A stretch of 64,000 bases of DNA from JACRCT01 sp036504155 (GTDB taxonomy: Bacteria > Myxococcota > Myxococcia > Myxococcales > UBA5297): the NCBI GenBank assembly GCA_036504155.1, contig DASXVQ010000112.1, forward strand, positions 1-64,000, in the 5' to 3' direction. The translations under genes were made by a program, and so were the position numbers. Positions 16,795-27,400 of this stretch are shown here, piece after piece (the first letter of the stretch is position 1; the number at the start of each line of letters is the position of its first letter). The notes under the pieces are model-generated. The model searched no databases and was not told the DNA's origin. It worked only from the letters and a program-made list of their open reading frames with translations.

Positions 16795-17395
16795 CGAAGC
16801 CGGCGGCGGGCAGACCGATCCGAGGCCGCCAGCCTGGTTGACGGCGATGGTGGCGGAGTCGACCGGCTCGCTGAAGGTCAAGACGGCCGTGCCGCAGGGG
16901 GCGTCGCGGCCCTTCGCCGGGTCGAACGTGACGGCGGGGAACGCGGGCGCGGTGCTCTCGACCGTGAAGGTCGCGCTGGCCCCGGCGAACGCATTGCCGG
17001 CGAGGTCCGTCAGGCCGCCCCCAGAGTGACGGTGTAGGCGACCCCAGGCCGATCGCCTTGGGCTGCGGCGAGGCGGGCGCCTCCGCCGCGGCGGGCTCGG
17101 TCGCCGAGGCGGGAGAGGCGTCCGCAGGCGCGACCTCGGGCGGCACGGCGCTCGTCTGCGGCTAAGCCGCCGCCGTCGGAGCCGGAACCAGAGCGGGAGT
17201 CGGGGTGGCCGGGGTGGCCGGGGTGGGGTCGGGAGCAGCGGCCGGCATGGCCGGGCCGGCCCTCTCGGCGCCCGCCTTCCCAGCGGGGGCCGCCTTCTTG
17301 GCGGGCGGGGCCCCGGCGCGCGCGTCCCCGGCACGGGCCGTCACGGCCGAGCACAGGACCGCCACCGCGACGAACGGCGCTAGACGGCACTCCAT
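16795..17395 (-). pseudogene. decayed exported protein with an Ig-like (Big_5) domain
   Basis: From ATG 17395 the frame reads a signal peptide (LAPFVAVAVLCSAVTARA) and a Pro/Ala linker. It hits an in-frame TAG at 17162-17164 and continues in the same frame through PEVAPADASPASATEPAAAE to KAIGLG. It then shifts to VAYTVTLG and shifts again to LTDLAGNAFAGASATFTVES and GTAVLTFSEPVDSATI. The reconstructed end is an Ig-like domain resembling those of the large lipoprotein at 21472. One nonsense codon plus two frameshifts mark it as dead, unless the assembly is wrong. Confidence 0.7.
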
Positions 17396-17566
17396 CGGCG
17401 ACCTCCTTCTGGAGCCTGGCCCGCCTGCGGCCCGTCCGGGTGTTCACCTGGAATGAGTTCTCACGACCGAGGCGAGCCGTCACTGGCGCGCCCCCGCGCG
17501 GTCGGCGTGAGGGACTCCCGCCGGCGCAACAACGGCGACCATCGAAGAGTCCCTCGGCCCGAACAC

Positions 17567-17599
17567 GGTCGGGGAGAGCAGCGCCGCCTCTCCCCGACC
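17567..17599 (-). terminator. 12-bp hairpin after the large Cys-rich gene
   Basis: GGTCGGGGAGAG (17567-17578) and CTCTCCCCGACC (17588-17599) form a perfect stem with a 9-base loop, 25 bases beyond the stop of the gene on the minus strand. There is no T-run. Nothing else was seen in 17396-17566. Confidence 0.6.
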
Positions 17600-17624
17600 A
17601 CGTACGGGCTTCAGCGCCGCGCGC

Positions 17625-20261
17625 TCACTGGCACGTGCCGAAGGTGCACGCGCCTCCGCTGCACACCTCGCCGAGGCAGCACGGCTGGCCCAACGCCCCG
17701 CACCTCGCGCACGAGCCACCGCCGCAGGCGTACCCGGCTCCGCAGAAGTCGCCGGCCGAGGACGGGCAGCAGGGCTGCGCCTCGCCGCCGCAGGCCACGC
17801 ACCGGCCTCCGGAGCTCACCGTGAACGGCGCGGTGCACCCGTTGCTGCAGGGCGGCTGGCCCAGCCCGCCGCACGCCCCCAGGGCGCCGCCGACGCAGCC
17901 GCCGGCCTGGCAGGTCCCGTTGCCGTTGGGGCAGGTCCCGCTTGAGGCGACGCACTGCTGGTTGCTGCAGCACCCGCCGCCGGCGCACCAGCTCCCCTCG
18001 CAGCAGCGCTGGCCCGGGTCGCCGCACTGCACGCAGTCGCCGTTGAGGTTGCACGACAGCCCGGACCGGACGCAGAAGTCGTTGGCCCCGTTCGAGCCCG
18101 GGCAGCAGGGCTCGCCCAGGTCGCCGCAGCCGCTGCAGCTGGCGCCCCAGCCTCCGGCCGTGCAGCCTCCCAGCGCGGCCGTGCACGCGGCTCCCGACGC
18201 GACGCAGGACGAGCCGGAGCAGCACGCCCCCGTGCAGCCGTAGCTGGCGCAGCAGGGCTGGCCCGCGCCGCCGCACGCCTGGAACGTCCCCGCGACGCAG
18301 ACCTGCGCCGCGCTGCTCCCGGCCTCGCCGGCCGGGACGCAGGTGAGGGCGTCCAGGCACCCGCCGCCCAGGCACGAGGTGCCCAGGCAGGGCGCCTGGT
18401 ACGGCCCGCCGCACTCGACGCACTGGCCGGAGAGCTCGCAGAGCGCGGCCCCGCCCGAGCAGACCGAGCCGAGCGCCACGCAGGAGCTCGCGGCGTCGCA
18501 GCACCCCGTGTTGCAGGCGCCCCCGGCGCAGCAGGGCTGACCCGTCCCCCCGCAAGGCGCGCAGGCGCCGGCGCTGCAGGCGTTGCCCGTGGTGCAGGCG
18601 CCGCCGGCGCAGCACGGCTCGCCCGCGGCGCCGCAGTACCGGCAGGCGCTTGCGCTGCAGACGGTGCTCGACGAGGAGCACTGGGCCCCGGAGCAGCACA
18701 GCTGCCCCGGCGCCCCGCAGGTCTGGCAGCTGCCGCCAGCGCAGACGTTGCCGGTAGAGCAGGCCGCTCCCGCGCAGCATTGCTGGCCCGCGCCTCCGCA
18801 GGCCTGGCAGCTTCCGCCGGCGCACAAGTTGCCCGTGGAGCACGTCCCGCCGGCGCAGCACTGCTCGCCCGTGCCGCCGCAGGCCTGGCAGGTGCCGGTC
18901 ACGCAGCGGGCGTTGGCCCCGCAGGTGCCTCCCGGGCAGCAGGCCTGGCCGGGGGCGCCGCAGGCCGTGCAGGTGTTGGCGGCGGTGCACGCAGAGGTGG
19001 GGCTGCACAGGGCGCCGACGCCGCGGCAGACCTTCACCGCCGGGTTGGTCGCGTCGCAGCAGCCGGCGCCGCACAGGTCCCCGCCGCAGCAGGGCTGGCC
19101 GGTGCCGCCGCACCCGGCGCACGCCCCGCTGGCGAGGCAGAGGTCCCCGGCGGCGCAGACCGACCCCGCGGAGAGGCAGTTCCTCGTGCCGGCGGTGTCG
19201 CAGCACCCGGAGGAGCAGGCGTCGCCCGGGCAGCAGGGCGCGCCGAGGGTGCCACAGGTCTGGCACATGCCCGTCCGGCACACGGTGCCGGCGCCGGTGC
19301 AGACCGAGTTGGCGCAGCAGGCCTCGCCCGGGCCGCCGCACTGCTGGCAGGTGCCGTTCTGGCAGACGCTGCCCGGGGCGGTGCACTGGCCGGCGCAGCA
19401 GGGCTGGCCGGGGGCGCCGCAGCTGCCGCAGCTGCCGGCGGAGCAGGTGCCGCCGGTCGGGCAGGTCACCCCGGCGTTGATGCAGGCGCCGTTGACGCAG
19501 CAGCCGCCGAGGTCGCAGGCGCTGCCGGCGCAGCACGCCTGGCCGCCCGCGCCGCACGCGGTGCAGACGTTGTTGCGGCAGACCGAGCCCGCCGCGGTGC
19601 AGGTGTTCCCGCCGCAGCAGGCGTCGCCGAGCCCGCCGCAGACGGTGCAGGTGCCGCCGCGGCAGACGGCGCCGGCGGCGGAGCAGCTGTTCCCGGCGCA
19701 GCAGGGCGCGCCCGCCGTCCCGCAGGCGGCGCAGACGCCCCCGGCGGTGCAGACCGCGCCCGCGGTGCACTGAACGGTGCCCGCGCAGCACTGCTGGCCC
19801 AGCGCGCCGCAGGTGGCCGCGGAGCAGACCCCGAGCTGGCAGGTGCCGACGGCGCAGGTGCTGCCGCCGCAGCAGGCCTGGCCGAGGTCGCCGCAGGCGC
19901 CCGCGTCGGGGGGCGTCGCGGCGGCGTCGGGGGGCGCCGGCGAGGCGTCGGGAGGCGTCGAGGCGGCGTCGGCCGGCGCCGCCGAGGCGTCGGGCGCAGG
20001 CAGCGAGCCGTCGGAGGGCGCGAGCGAGCCGTCTGGGGCGGGCTGGGAGCCGTCCGGCGCCTCCAGCGAGGAGTCGAGGCCCGCCTGGGCAGCGTCCAGG
20101 GTCGACGGCGCCGCATCGGACGGGCCACCGGCCGCGTCGGAGGGCTTGGCCGTGGCCACGTCGCCGGTGCCGGGGGCCTCTCCCCCGCAGTTGCAGCCGC
20201 TGGCGCCCGACAGGAGCGCGCAGCCCAAGGCCACTCCGAGCAGCTTCACGTTCGGTCTCAT
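17625..20261 (-). CDS. large Cys-rich CGxxGxxCC-repeat lipoprotein (locus 2)
   Basis: An 878-residue protein from ATG 20261, five bases after GGAGGT; longer upstream starts lack a site. The lipobox is SGASGC. An Asp/Ala/Pro/Ser linker of about 90 residues (PDASPAPPDAAATPPDAG) precedes about 20 units of the form CGxxGxxCCxGxxC...C, each about 25-30 residues, for example CGGTGEQCCAGGTC and CGGAGQQCCAGAAC. The C-terminal 260 residues are collinear with the smaller protein at 12860-14017, so the extra length comes from repeat expansion in the N-terminal two thirds. It would be disulfide-rich and surface-exposed. It is divergent from the locus 2 OMP and has its own sigma-type promoter. Confidence 0.75.
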   Translation of the reverse strand: MRPNVKLLGVALGCALLSGASGCNCGGEAPGTGDVATAKPSDAAGGPSDAAPSTLDAAQAGLDSSLEAPDGSQPAPDGSLAPSDGSLPAPDASAAPADAASTPPDASPAPPDAAATPPDAGACGDLGQACCGGSTCAVGTCQLGVCSAATCGALGQQCCAGTVQCTAGAVCTAGGVCAACGTAGAPCCAGNSCSAAGAVCRGGTCTVCGGLGDACCGGNTCTAAGSVCRNNVCTACGAGGQACCAGSACDLGGCCVNGACINAGVTCPTGGTCSAGSCGSCGAPGQPCCAGQCTAPGSVCQNGTCQQCGGPGEACCANSVCTGAGTVCRTGMCQTCGTLGAPCCPGDACSSGCCDTAGTRNCLSAGSVCAAGDLCLASGACAGCGGTGQPCCGGDLCGAGCCDATNPAVKVCRGVGALCSPTSACTAANTCTACGAPGQACCPGGTCGANARCVTGTCQACGGTGEQCCAGGTCSTGNLCAGGSCQACGGAGQQCCAGAACSTGNVCAGGSCQTCGAPGQLCCSGAQCSSSSTVCSASACRYCGAAGEPCCAGGACTTGNACSAGACAPCGGTGQPCCAGGACNTGCCDAASSCVALGSVCSGGAALCELSGQCVECGGPYQAPCLGTSCLGGGCLDALTCVPAGEAGSSAAQVCVAGTFQACGGAGQPCCASYGCTGACCSGSSCVASGAACTAALGGCTAGGWGASCSGCGDLGEPCCPGSNGANDFCVRSGLSCNLNGDCVQCGDPGQRCCEGSWCAGGGCCSNQQCVASSGTCPNGNGTCQAGGCVGGALGACGGLGQPPCSNGCTAPFTVSSGGRCVACGGEAQPCCPSSAGDFCGAGYACGGGSCARCGALGQPCCLGEVCSGGACTFGTCQ
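17640..19910 (-). repeat. coding tandem repeats (CGxxGxxCC units)
   Basis: About 20 imperfect units of roughly 75-90 bases inside the large Cys-rich gene. Units around 18590-18900 are most alike (CAGGSCQACGG). Confidence 0.75.
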
Positions 20262-20391
20262 CCGATACCTCCAACGGGTTGAGGTCTGCGCGTCTGACGC
20301 CGCGCCGCACGGGACGTCTTCGACCGCTGCCGCCGCGCGCCGCGCTTCCTTTGGCTTCGAGGCCCTCCGGCCCGGACGGCTGCGACTGGTC

Positions 20392-20417
20392 ATTTTCGGG
20401 CGACCGACAATCCGTCA
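20392..20417 (-). promoter_or_regulatory. candidate ECF promoter of the large Cys-rich gene
   Basis: On the minus strand: TGACGGATT (20417-20409), 10 bases, CGAAAAT (20398-20392), then 130 bases to the start. Confidence 0.6.
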
Positions 20418-20441
20418 CCGCAGCCGCTGCCGGCACCGCTT

Positions 20442-20467
20442 TGACGGATTTCCGGTTTCGCGACAAT
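20442..20467 (+). promoter_or_regulatory. candidate ECF promoter of the locus 2 OMP/Ig-lipoprotein operon
   Basis: TGACGGATT (20442-20450), 10 bases, CGACAAT (20461-20467), then 70 bases to ATG 20538. It faces away from the promoter at 20392-20417; the two -35 blocks form an inverted repeat. Confidence 0.65.
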
Positions 20468-20537
20468 CGACCCAGACGAGCGCCGCGTGGCCGCACGCGG
20501 CCTGGGTTCCCTGGCTCGCTGACCCGCTGAGGTGTCG

Positions 20538-21395
20538 ATGCGATCGAAGACGGTTCTCTGCTCGCTCCTGCTGGCCGCCGCGGCCCTGCCGGCCCACGCG
20601 GCGGCGCAGCCGGCGACGCCGAAGGAGGAAGAGCGCGCGGCGCCCGGCCCGGCCGACGCTCCGCCGCCGGGGCCGGAGCCCGCCCCGCCCGCGGCCACGG
20701 AGGCGCCGCCCGCCGAGCTCGCCCAAGCGCAGCCCGTCGCCGCCAAGGACATCGGCCTGGGCATCGCACTCAAGGCCCTCGTGCTCGTCCCTTCGGGCCG
20801 GACCACCGACGTGGCCGCGGACGTCTCCTCGGCCGGCGGGGTGTTCCAGAAGGCCTCGCACTCGGCGACCGGCGGCGGCGCTCTGGCGCTGAGCTACGGC
20901 CTGCCGTTCGCCGGCCGCATCGTCTCCATCCGCGCCGAGGCCGGGGTGTACCCGCTCAACGGCAAGGGCACGCGGACGTACCCCAACGACCCCGACTTCG
21001 GGACGGTGAGCTACGCCTACAGCGCCATCGAGGTCCCGGTGCTGCTGGGGGTGGCGGTGACGCTGCCCATCCCGCTGCCGGTGCCGCTGCGCATCACGCC
21101 CGAGGTGGGCTTCGCCTCGGCCTGGTCGCGCATCGAGTCCAAGTGGACCAAGGACGGGACCACCGTCGCGACCTCGCCGGTGACCGGCTGGGCGCTGGGG
21201 TTCTACGCGGGCCTCGAGCTGTCGTGGAAGCTCGGCCCCGGCGCCCTCGTCCTCGAGGGCCGCTACGTCAACGCGCGCACCAGCCTGGGCCTGGACGACA
21301 AGAACGCCATCCCCGAGTACGGCGGCGTCTACAACGCCCACCTCGGGGACGTGCAGGGCACCAACGTCCTGGTCGGATACCGCTTGGAGCTGTAG
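20538..21395 (+). CDS. outer-membrane beta-barrel protein (locus 2)
   Basis: A 285-residue protein from ATG 20538 with a signal peptide (VLCSLLLAAAALPAHAAAQ) and a Pro/Ala/Glu linker to about residue 65. Amphipathic strands follow (GALALSYGLPFAG, SIRAEAGVYPL, LGFYAGLELSWKLG, LVLEGRYVNARTSLG), with C-terminal NVLVGYRLEL. The general plan (signal, linker, eight-strand-like barrel) equals that of the locus 1 OMP, with weak similarity in the last 80 residues. The large Ig-like lipoprotein follows after 76 bp in the same direction. Regulation is probably by the ECF factor through the promoter at 20442-20467. Confidence 0.75.
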   Translation: MRSKTVLCSLLLAAAALPAHAAAQPATPKEEERAAPGPADAPPPGPEPAPPAATEAPPAELAQAQPVAAKDIGLGIALKALVLVPSGRTTDVAADVSSAGGVFQKASHSATGGGALALSYGLPFAGRIVSIRAEAGVYPLNGKGTRTYPNDPDFGTVSYAYSAIEVPVLLGVAVTLPIPLPVPLRITPEVGFASAWSRIESKWTKDGTTVATSPVTGWALGFYAGLELSWKLGPGALVLEGRYVNARTSLGLDDKNAIPEYGGVYNAHLGDVQGTNVLVGYRLEL

Positions 21396-21471
21396 GGCCG
21401 CGCCGTCCGCTTCGCCTCTTGCCCTCTCGCCCTCTCGCTTCTGGACCCTTCGCCGTTCGTCGGAGGAGCAC

Positions 21472-24400
21472 ATGCGCCGGATCGTCGTTTCCTCGTTGAT
21501 CGTCGCCGCGGCCGCCCTCGCCGCCTGCACCGACCAGCCGTTCACGGTGGACGTCGGGCTCCGGGTGGTCTCGGTCAGCCCGTCGGGGGCCGCGGTCGGC
21601 GTGGGCCGCCGCCAGCCCGTGGTCGTCACCTTCTCGGAGGCGCTCGACCCGGGGACGGTGACCGCCGACTCGGTCAGCCTCGCCACCGAGGACGGCGCCG
21701 CCGTCACCGGGGCCCTGACCTACGACGGGGTCTACGCGGTCACGCTGCAGCCCGACAAGCCGCTGGCGTACTCCGCGCACTACCGGATCACGCTGACCAC
21801 CGACCTGAAGCGAAAGCGCGACGCGAGCCCGCTGTCGGTCAAGGTGACGAGCCTCTTCAAGACCGAGGATCCGCCGCCCCTGCGGCTGATCGCCTCGATC
21901 CCCTCGGGCGGCTCGGTGAGCTTCGACCGCGCCGGCACCATCCGGCTGGTGTTCAGCGAGCCGGTGCGCTGCAGCACGCTCGAGAAGGGCGCGCTGCTGA
22001 CGCAGGCGTTCGACCCGCACCCGCGCACCGAGAAGGCCGACGAGCCGGTGGCCGGCACCTGGGACTGCCGCGAGCCCTCCGCCGACTCCCCCGACGCGCT
22101 CGAGGGCCCGGCCAACTGCCCGGCGGCCGACCCCTCGCTGTGCACCGTGACCTTCAAGCCCACCGACCCGGCCTTCGCCTTCGAGTGGTCCAGCCGCGTC
22201 ACCATCGCGCTCGCCGGGGGCAAGGACGACCCGGCGGCGATCCAGAGCTTCCGCGCCACCGCCGACGGCGGCTGGCTCGAGGCGCCGCTGGACCTGACCT
22301 TCCGCGTGCAGGATCCCCCGGCGCTCGCCCTGACCTCGGTCGTCCCCGCCGCGGGCGCCACCGGCGTCGACCGCGCCACCTCGATCACGCTCAACTTCTC
22401 GGAGCCGGTGCGCTGCCAGACGCTGCTCGACGCGGCCGTGGTCGCCGTCTCCGACACCCTCGACCCGCACCCGCGCATCGCCGGCGCCTCCGGGCCGCTC
22501 TCCGGCGCCTGGAAGGTGGGCGGGGCGGCCATCGCCACCGCGGCCGACTGCCCGACCGCGGCCGACTACGCCTGCAAGCCGGGAGCGGCCGACGACCCCT
22601 GCGTCGCGGTCTTCACCCCCTCGGCGCCGCTGGAGTGGTCCACCCAGATCGAGTTGAAGCTCGCAGGCGGCCTGTACGAGCCGGGCAAGGCGCCGGCCGC
22701 CGAGAGGCTGCTCTCCTCGACGCGCGTGACCAGCTACGGCGGCACGCTGGTGACGAGCGCGGCCTGGTCCTTCCGCATCGTCGATCCCCCGGCGCTGGCG
22801 CTGACGGCCGTCTCGCCCGCCGCCGGGGCCACCGGCGTCCCGCGCGCCCCGAGCATCGCGCTCACCTTCTCCGAGCCGGTGCGCTGCCAGACCCTGCTCA
22901 ACCCCGCCGTCGTCTCGCTGCTCGAGCAGCCCGATCCGCACCCCACGCTGGGCGGGCCGGCCAGGCCCATCGCCGGCGGCTGGAAGGTGGGCGGCGTCGC
23001 CGTCGCGGCCGCGGCCGACTGCCCCGCGCCCGCCGACTACGCCTGCAAGCCCGGCGCTGCCGACGATCCTTGCGTGGCGGTGTTCACGCCGTCCGCGGCG
23101 CTGGGCTGGTCCAGCGTGGTCAAGGTCACGCTCGCCGGCGGCGCCTACGCGCCCGGCGTGGCGCCGGCCGCCGAGTCCTTCCTGTCGAGCACCCGCGTCA
23201 CCACCCGCGGCGGCACCCTCTCCGACACGGTCGCCTACTCCTTCCGCGTCGACGACCCTCCGCCGGTGCTGGTGCTCTCGGTCACGCCCGGCACGGTCGC
23301 GGGCGACCTGCGCACCGCCCCGGCCACCCTCCTGCGCGACCAGAGCATCGTCGTGACGCTGAGCGAGCCGGTGAGCTGCCAGACGGTCAACGACGCCACG
23401 GTGAAGGTCACCGAGGACCTCGACCCCACCGACGCCGTCGCCGCCCTGGACGTCCCGGTGGCCGTCGCCGAGTGCGCGGGGGCGCCCCCGGGCAGCACCA
23501 GCCCGACGCTGACGCTGACCCGCACCGCCGGGAGCTGGAGCTACAGCGCGGTGGTGAAGGTGACCCTGGCCGGCGGCCCGTTCGGCCAGGACGCCCCGGC
23601 CGCCTGGCCGCGCGACGCCTTCGAGAGCGCCATCGCCACCACCTTCGGCGGACAGCTGCTCGCGGACCACTCCTTCACGCTGGTCGTCGAGGACCCGCCG
23701 CCGCTGCGCGTGCTGTACACCACGCCCGCCTCGGGGACGAAGGGCGCGCCGCTCTCCGGCCCCATCGAGGTGGTCTTCAACCAGCCCGTGCGCATCGCTT
23801 CCCTCGCCCCGGCGGGCGTCGACCTGACCCGGGTCAACGCCTTCGACCGGACCGCGCGCGCTCGCGGCGACCTCGCCGCCGCCGACCTGCCCCACTGCGC
23901 CGTCGCCTGCCCGGACGCCGACGGCGACGGCGCCAGCGACCTCATCGATCCCGCCCAGCCGTCGCTGGGCAGCCGCTGCACCTGCACGCCGACGCTCGCC
24001 GGCGCGCCGTTCGCCTTCGACCTGTCGTCCGAGGTCGAGGGCGCCGTGGCCGCGAGCGTCACCGGGGCGCTGGGCACCTGGCGCGCCGGGGCGCTGGGCT
24101 CGGCGTACCCGTTCCACTTCCGCACCGTCGACCCGCGGCCGCTGCTGGTGGCCTCCACCTCGCCCGGCGACCACGACACCTCGGTGCCGCCGGTGGTCTA
24201 TTGCGACGCAAGCGGGGCCTGCAGCGCCTCGCCGGCCGCGTCGCCGACGATGGTCCAGCGCAAGACCGGGGTCCGGGTGCGCTTCGACCGCGCCTTCGAC
24301 TGCGGCTCCACCTTCGGGGCCACCGCCGCCGGCCCCAACACCGTGCTGCTGGAGGACCTGAGCGAGCTGGACGCCTCGGGCAACCCGACCCTGGTCACCG

Positions 24401-27400
24401 GCTCGGCCCAGTGCCTGGACGAGGCCGGCGCCGCCAGCGCCACCGCCGCCGTGAGCCTGCTGTTCATCCCCGACGCGGAGCTGGCCTGGGACCACCAGAT
24501 GCGCCTGACGGTGAAGCGCGCCGACATCGCGGCCGACGCGGCCTCGGCGGCCTCCAACACCGGCGCCCGGTCGCGCGACTGGACGGACTGGGCCGCCGAG
24601 GACTCCGGGACGCTGGTGGGCGGCGACCTGGTGGTCCGCTTCCAGGTGGCCCGCAAGCCGCTGGAGATCGTCTCCACCAAGCCCGTCAACAACGCGCAGA
24701 ACGCGCCGCCGTTCACCCTCGTCAGCCTCACCTTCAACCAGCCGGTGGCGTGCGACGCCACCAACGACCAGCTGCAGACCGGCTTCGGCATCGTCGGCGG
24801 CGCGGGCACCGGCGCCCTCTCGGTGAGCTTCAGCTGCGCGGACTACGACCCGGCGACCTACACCGCGACCTACACGGTGCAGGACGCCAACGCGCCGGCG
24901 GGGCAGCGGCTGGTCCCCGGGACCACCTACACCGTGACCATGCTGGGCGGGGCGCTCGGCCCGCACGACGTGTCGGGGCGCGCCTACCTGTACGCCGACT
25001 ACGTCTTCAAGTTCACCGTCAGCAGCAACGAGCTGCGCGGCTACGAGATCCCGTCCGACGGGGCGACCGGCGTCGCGCCGGACCAGGTGGTCTGCGAGGT
25101 CTTCAGCGGCACGCTGGCCAACGCCTCGCCCGCGGGGCTCCTCTCGGTGAGCTTCACCGACTGCACGGGGCGCACCGTGCAGGTGCAGGGCGCCCTGCAG
25201 TTCTGGAGCTTCCCGGACGCCGCCAACCACCCGCTCACCGGCGCGCCCACCTCCTCCCCGGGCAGCGTCGCGGGCAACGCCGTCTGCCTGGTGCCCTCGG
25301 CCGCCTCGTACGACTGCTTCACCGAGCCGCAGAAGCTCCCGTACGCGACGACCTTCACGGCCACCGTGAGCGGCGCGAAGATCGGGGCGATCCAGCTGCA
25401 GGTGCCGTTCAACTGGACCTTCCGCACGGCGGACCCGCCGCAGGTCGCCCGGGCGGCGTACGTCAACGAGGTCGTGGACGAGCCGCTGCGCCCGGCGCTG
25501 GGGCCGGTCCTCGACGCCCAGGGTTACCCGCTGGCCAGCGGGGGCACCCCGGTGAGCGTGCCCGTCAACAGCCAGCTGGTCCTGGGCTTCGCCTCGCCGC
25601 TGCTCGTCTCCTCGGTCGCCGGAGCCGCCATCACCCTGGCCGAGAAGGGCGGCGGCTCGCCCCTGGCGCTCTGCCCGGCGGCCGTCACCGCGCCGTGCCT
25701 GAAGGCGAGCTTCTCGCAGCTCGCGAACGGCGACCCGGCCAAGCCGCAGGTCGTGACCCTGACGCCGACCGGGCCCGCAGGGCCGGTGAACCTCAAGTAC
25801 GCCTCGGCGTACAGCTTGAAGGTCAAGGGCGGGGTCTCCGGGGTCACGGTGGTCAGGCCGGGCACGCCCGACTCCACCACCGCGCTCTCGAGCCACCTGC
25901 CGGGCGACCTCGTCTACCCGTTCGTCACCAGCCCGGCTACGCGCGTGGAGATCAACCCGGGCAGCGACCTGACGAACACCACCCCCGGCGCGTCGGTCCA
26001 GTGGCAGATCTTCCCCGACGAGGAGATCCCCCTGGTGTTCAGCCGGCCGATCCGCCTCTCCAGCGCCAACACCCGCAACATCTACGGCCGCGACCCGGCC
26101 CAGACCCCGACGCTGATGAGCGGGATCGTCGCCCTGAACGCCGACGACGTGCGCTCCGCGGTGCTCGTCCCGTCGCCGACCTTCACCAAGAGCATCCCGG
26201 GGATGGCGGTGATCGCCACGACCGGCGTCCAGGACTACCGAGGCAACCCGATGCCGCTGGGGGCCTCCGCCGACGCCGCCGACCCGCTGGCGGCGCTCAA
26301 GAGCACCTTCAACGCCGGCAACACCCCCTCGCTCTCCTCGCAGATCCCGCTGGCCATCGCCTGCGCGTCGGTGGCCCCGAACAACGGCGGGACGTGCGCC
26401 GCGGTCGCGGTGCAGGGCGACCAGGAGCTGGTGGTGACCTTCGGCGCCTCGCAGAGCCAGGCCAACCGCTTCCTGCCCTCGAGCTTCAACCCGAGCTCGG
26501 TGTCCCTGGCCGCCGCCGGCGGCGCGGGCTGCCCGGCGTCCGGGACCGCCGTGCCGGTCACGGTGCGCTACGAGATAGCCCGGGCGGTGGCCGACGGCGA
26601 CCGGCTGCACGTGACTCCGGCCCAGCCCCTGGCGGCCGGGTGCTCCTACACGCTGACCCTGACCCAGGCGAGGTTCGCCAACGTCTACAACCTGGGCAAC
26701 CTGGCGGCCGCCGTAACGGTGGGCCTGGTGGTCGAGACCGTGGCGCCCGTCCTGCTCTCGCAGGAGCCGCCGGCGGCCGCGGTCAACGTGGCCGGCGACG
26801 CGGCCCTGGCCTTCACCTTCGACGAGAACCTGAGCCTCGCCGTGCCGGCCGGCGCGGTGGCCGTGAAGGAGGCGCTCGCCGGGACGCCGGTTCCGGGCGC
26901 CCTCAGCCTGGGGCCGAACGCCGCGGGCACCTGCAGCAGCTGCGTGGCCACCTTCGTGCCCCTGGCCTACGCGGCAGGACCGGGCGTCCTGCAGCACGGC
27001 GTCGGCTACTCGGTGAGCCTCTCGTCCGCCCTGCGCGACGTCGCCGGCAACCCCTACGCAGGGTCGACCTCCAGCTTCACCGTCGAGTCCACCCCGCCGG
27101 CGGTCGCGGCGGTGCCGACCGTCGTCGCCGACACGCCCACGCCCGGCCAGCGCACCATCGCCGTCCACTTCACCGAGGCGGTGGACCCCGCGACGCTCGT
27201 GGCCGACGCGTTCGACGCGACCGGCGCGCTCGCCGCGGCCGGCACGGTGCGGCTCGTCGACGCCGGCGGCGCCGCCGTGGCGGGATGCGTCTGGCTCGAC
27301 GCCTCCGACGCCTCGCGCCGCACCGTGCTGCTGGCCACGACCGACAACTCCGTCGCGCCGGGCGCCTACACGCTGCTGCTTCCGGCGACGGGCCCGGCGG

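Noticed and set aside
17640..19910. Regular repeats that could suggest a CRISPR array
   Set aside because: They are in-frame protein repeats with variable DNA; there are no identical direct repeats with unique spacers and no cas genes.
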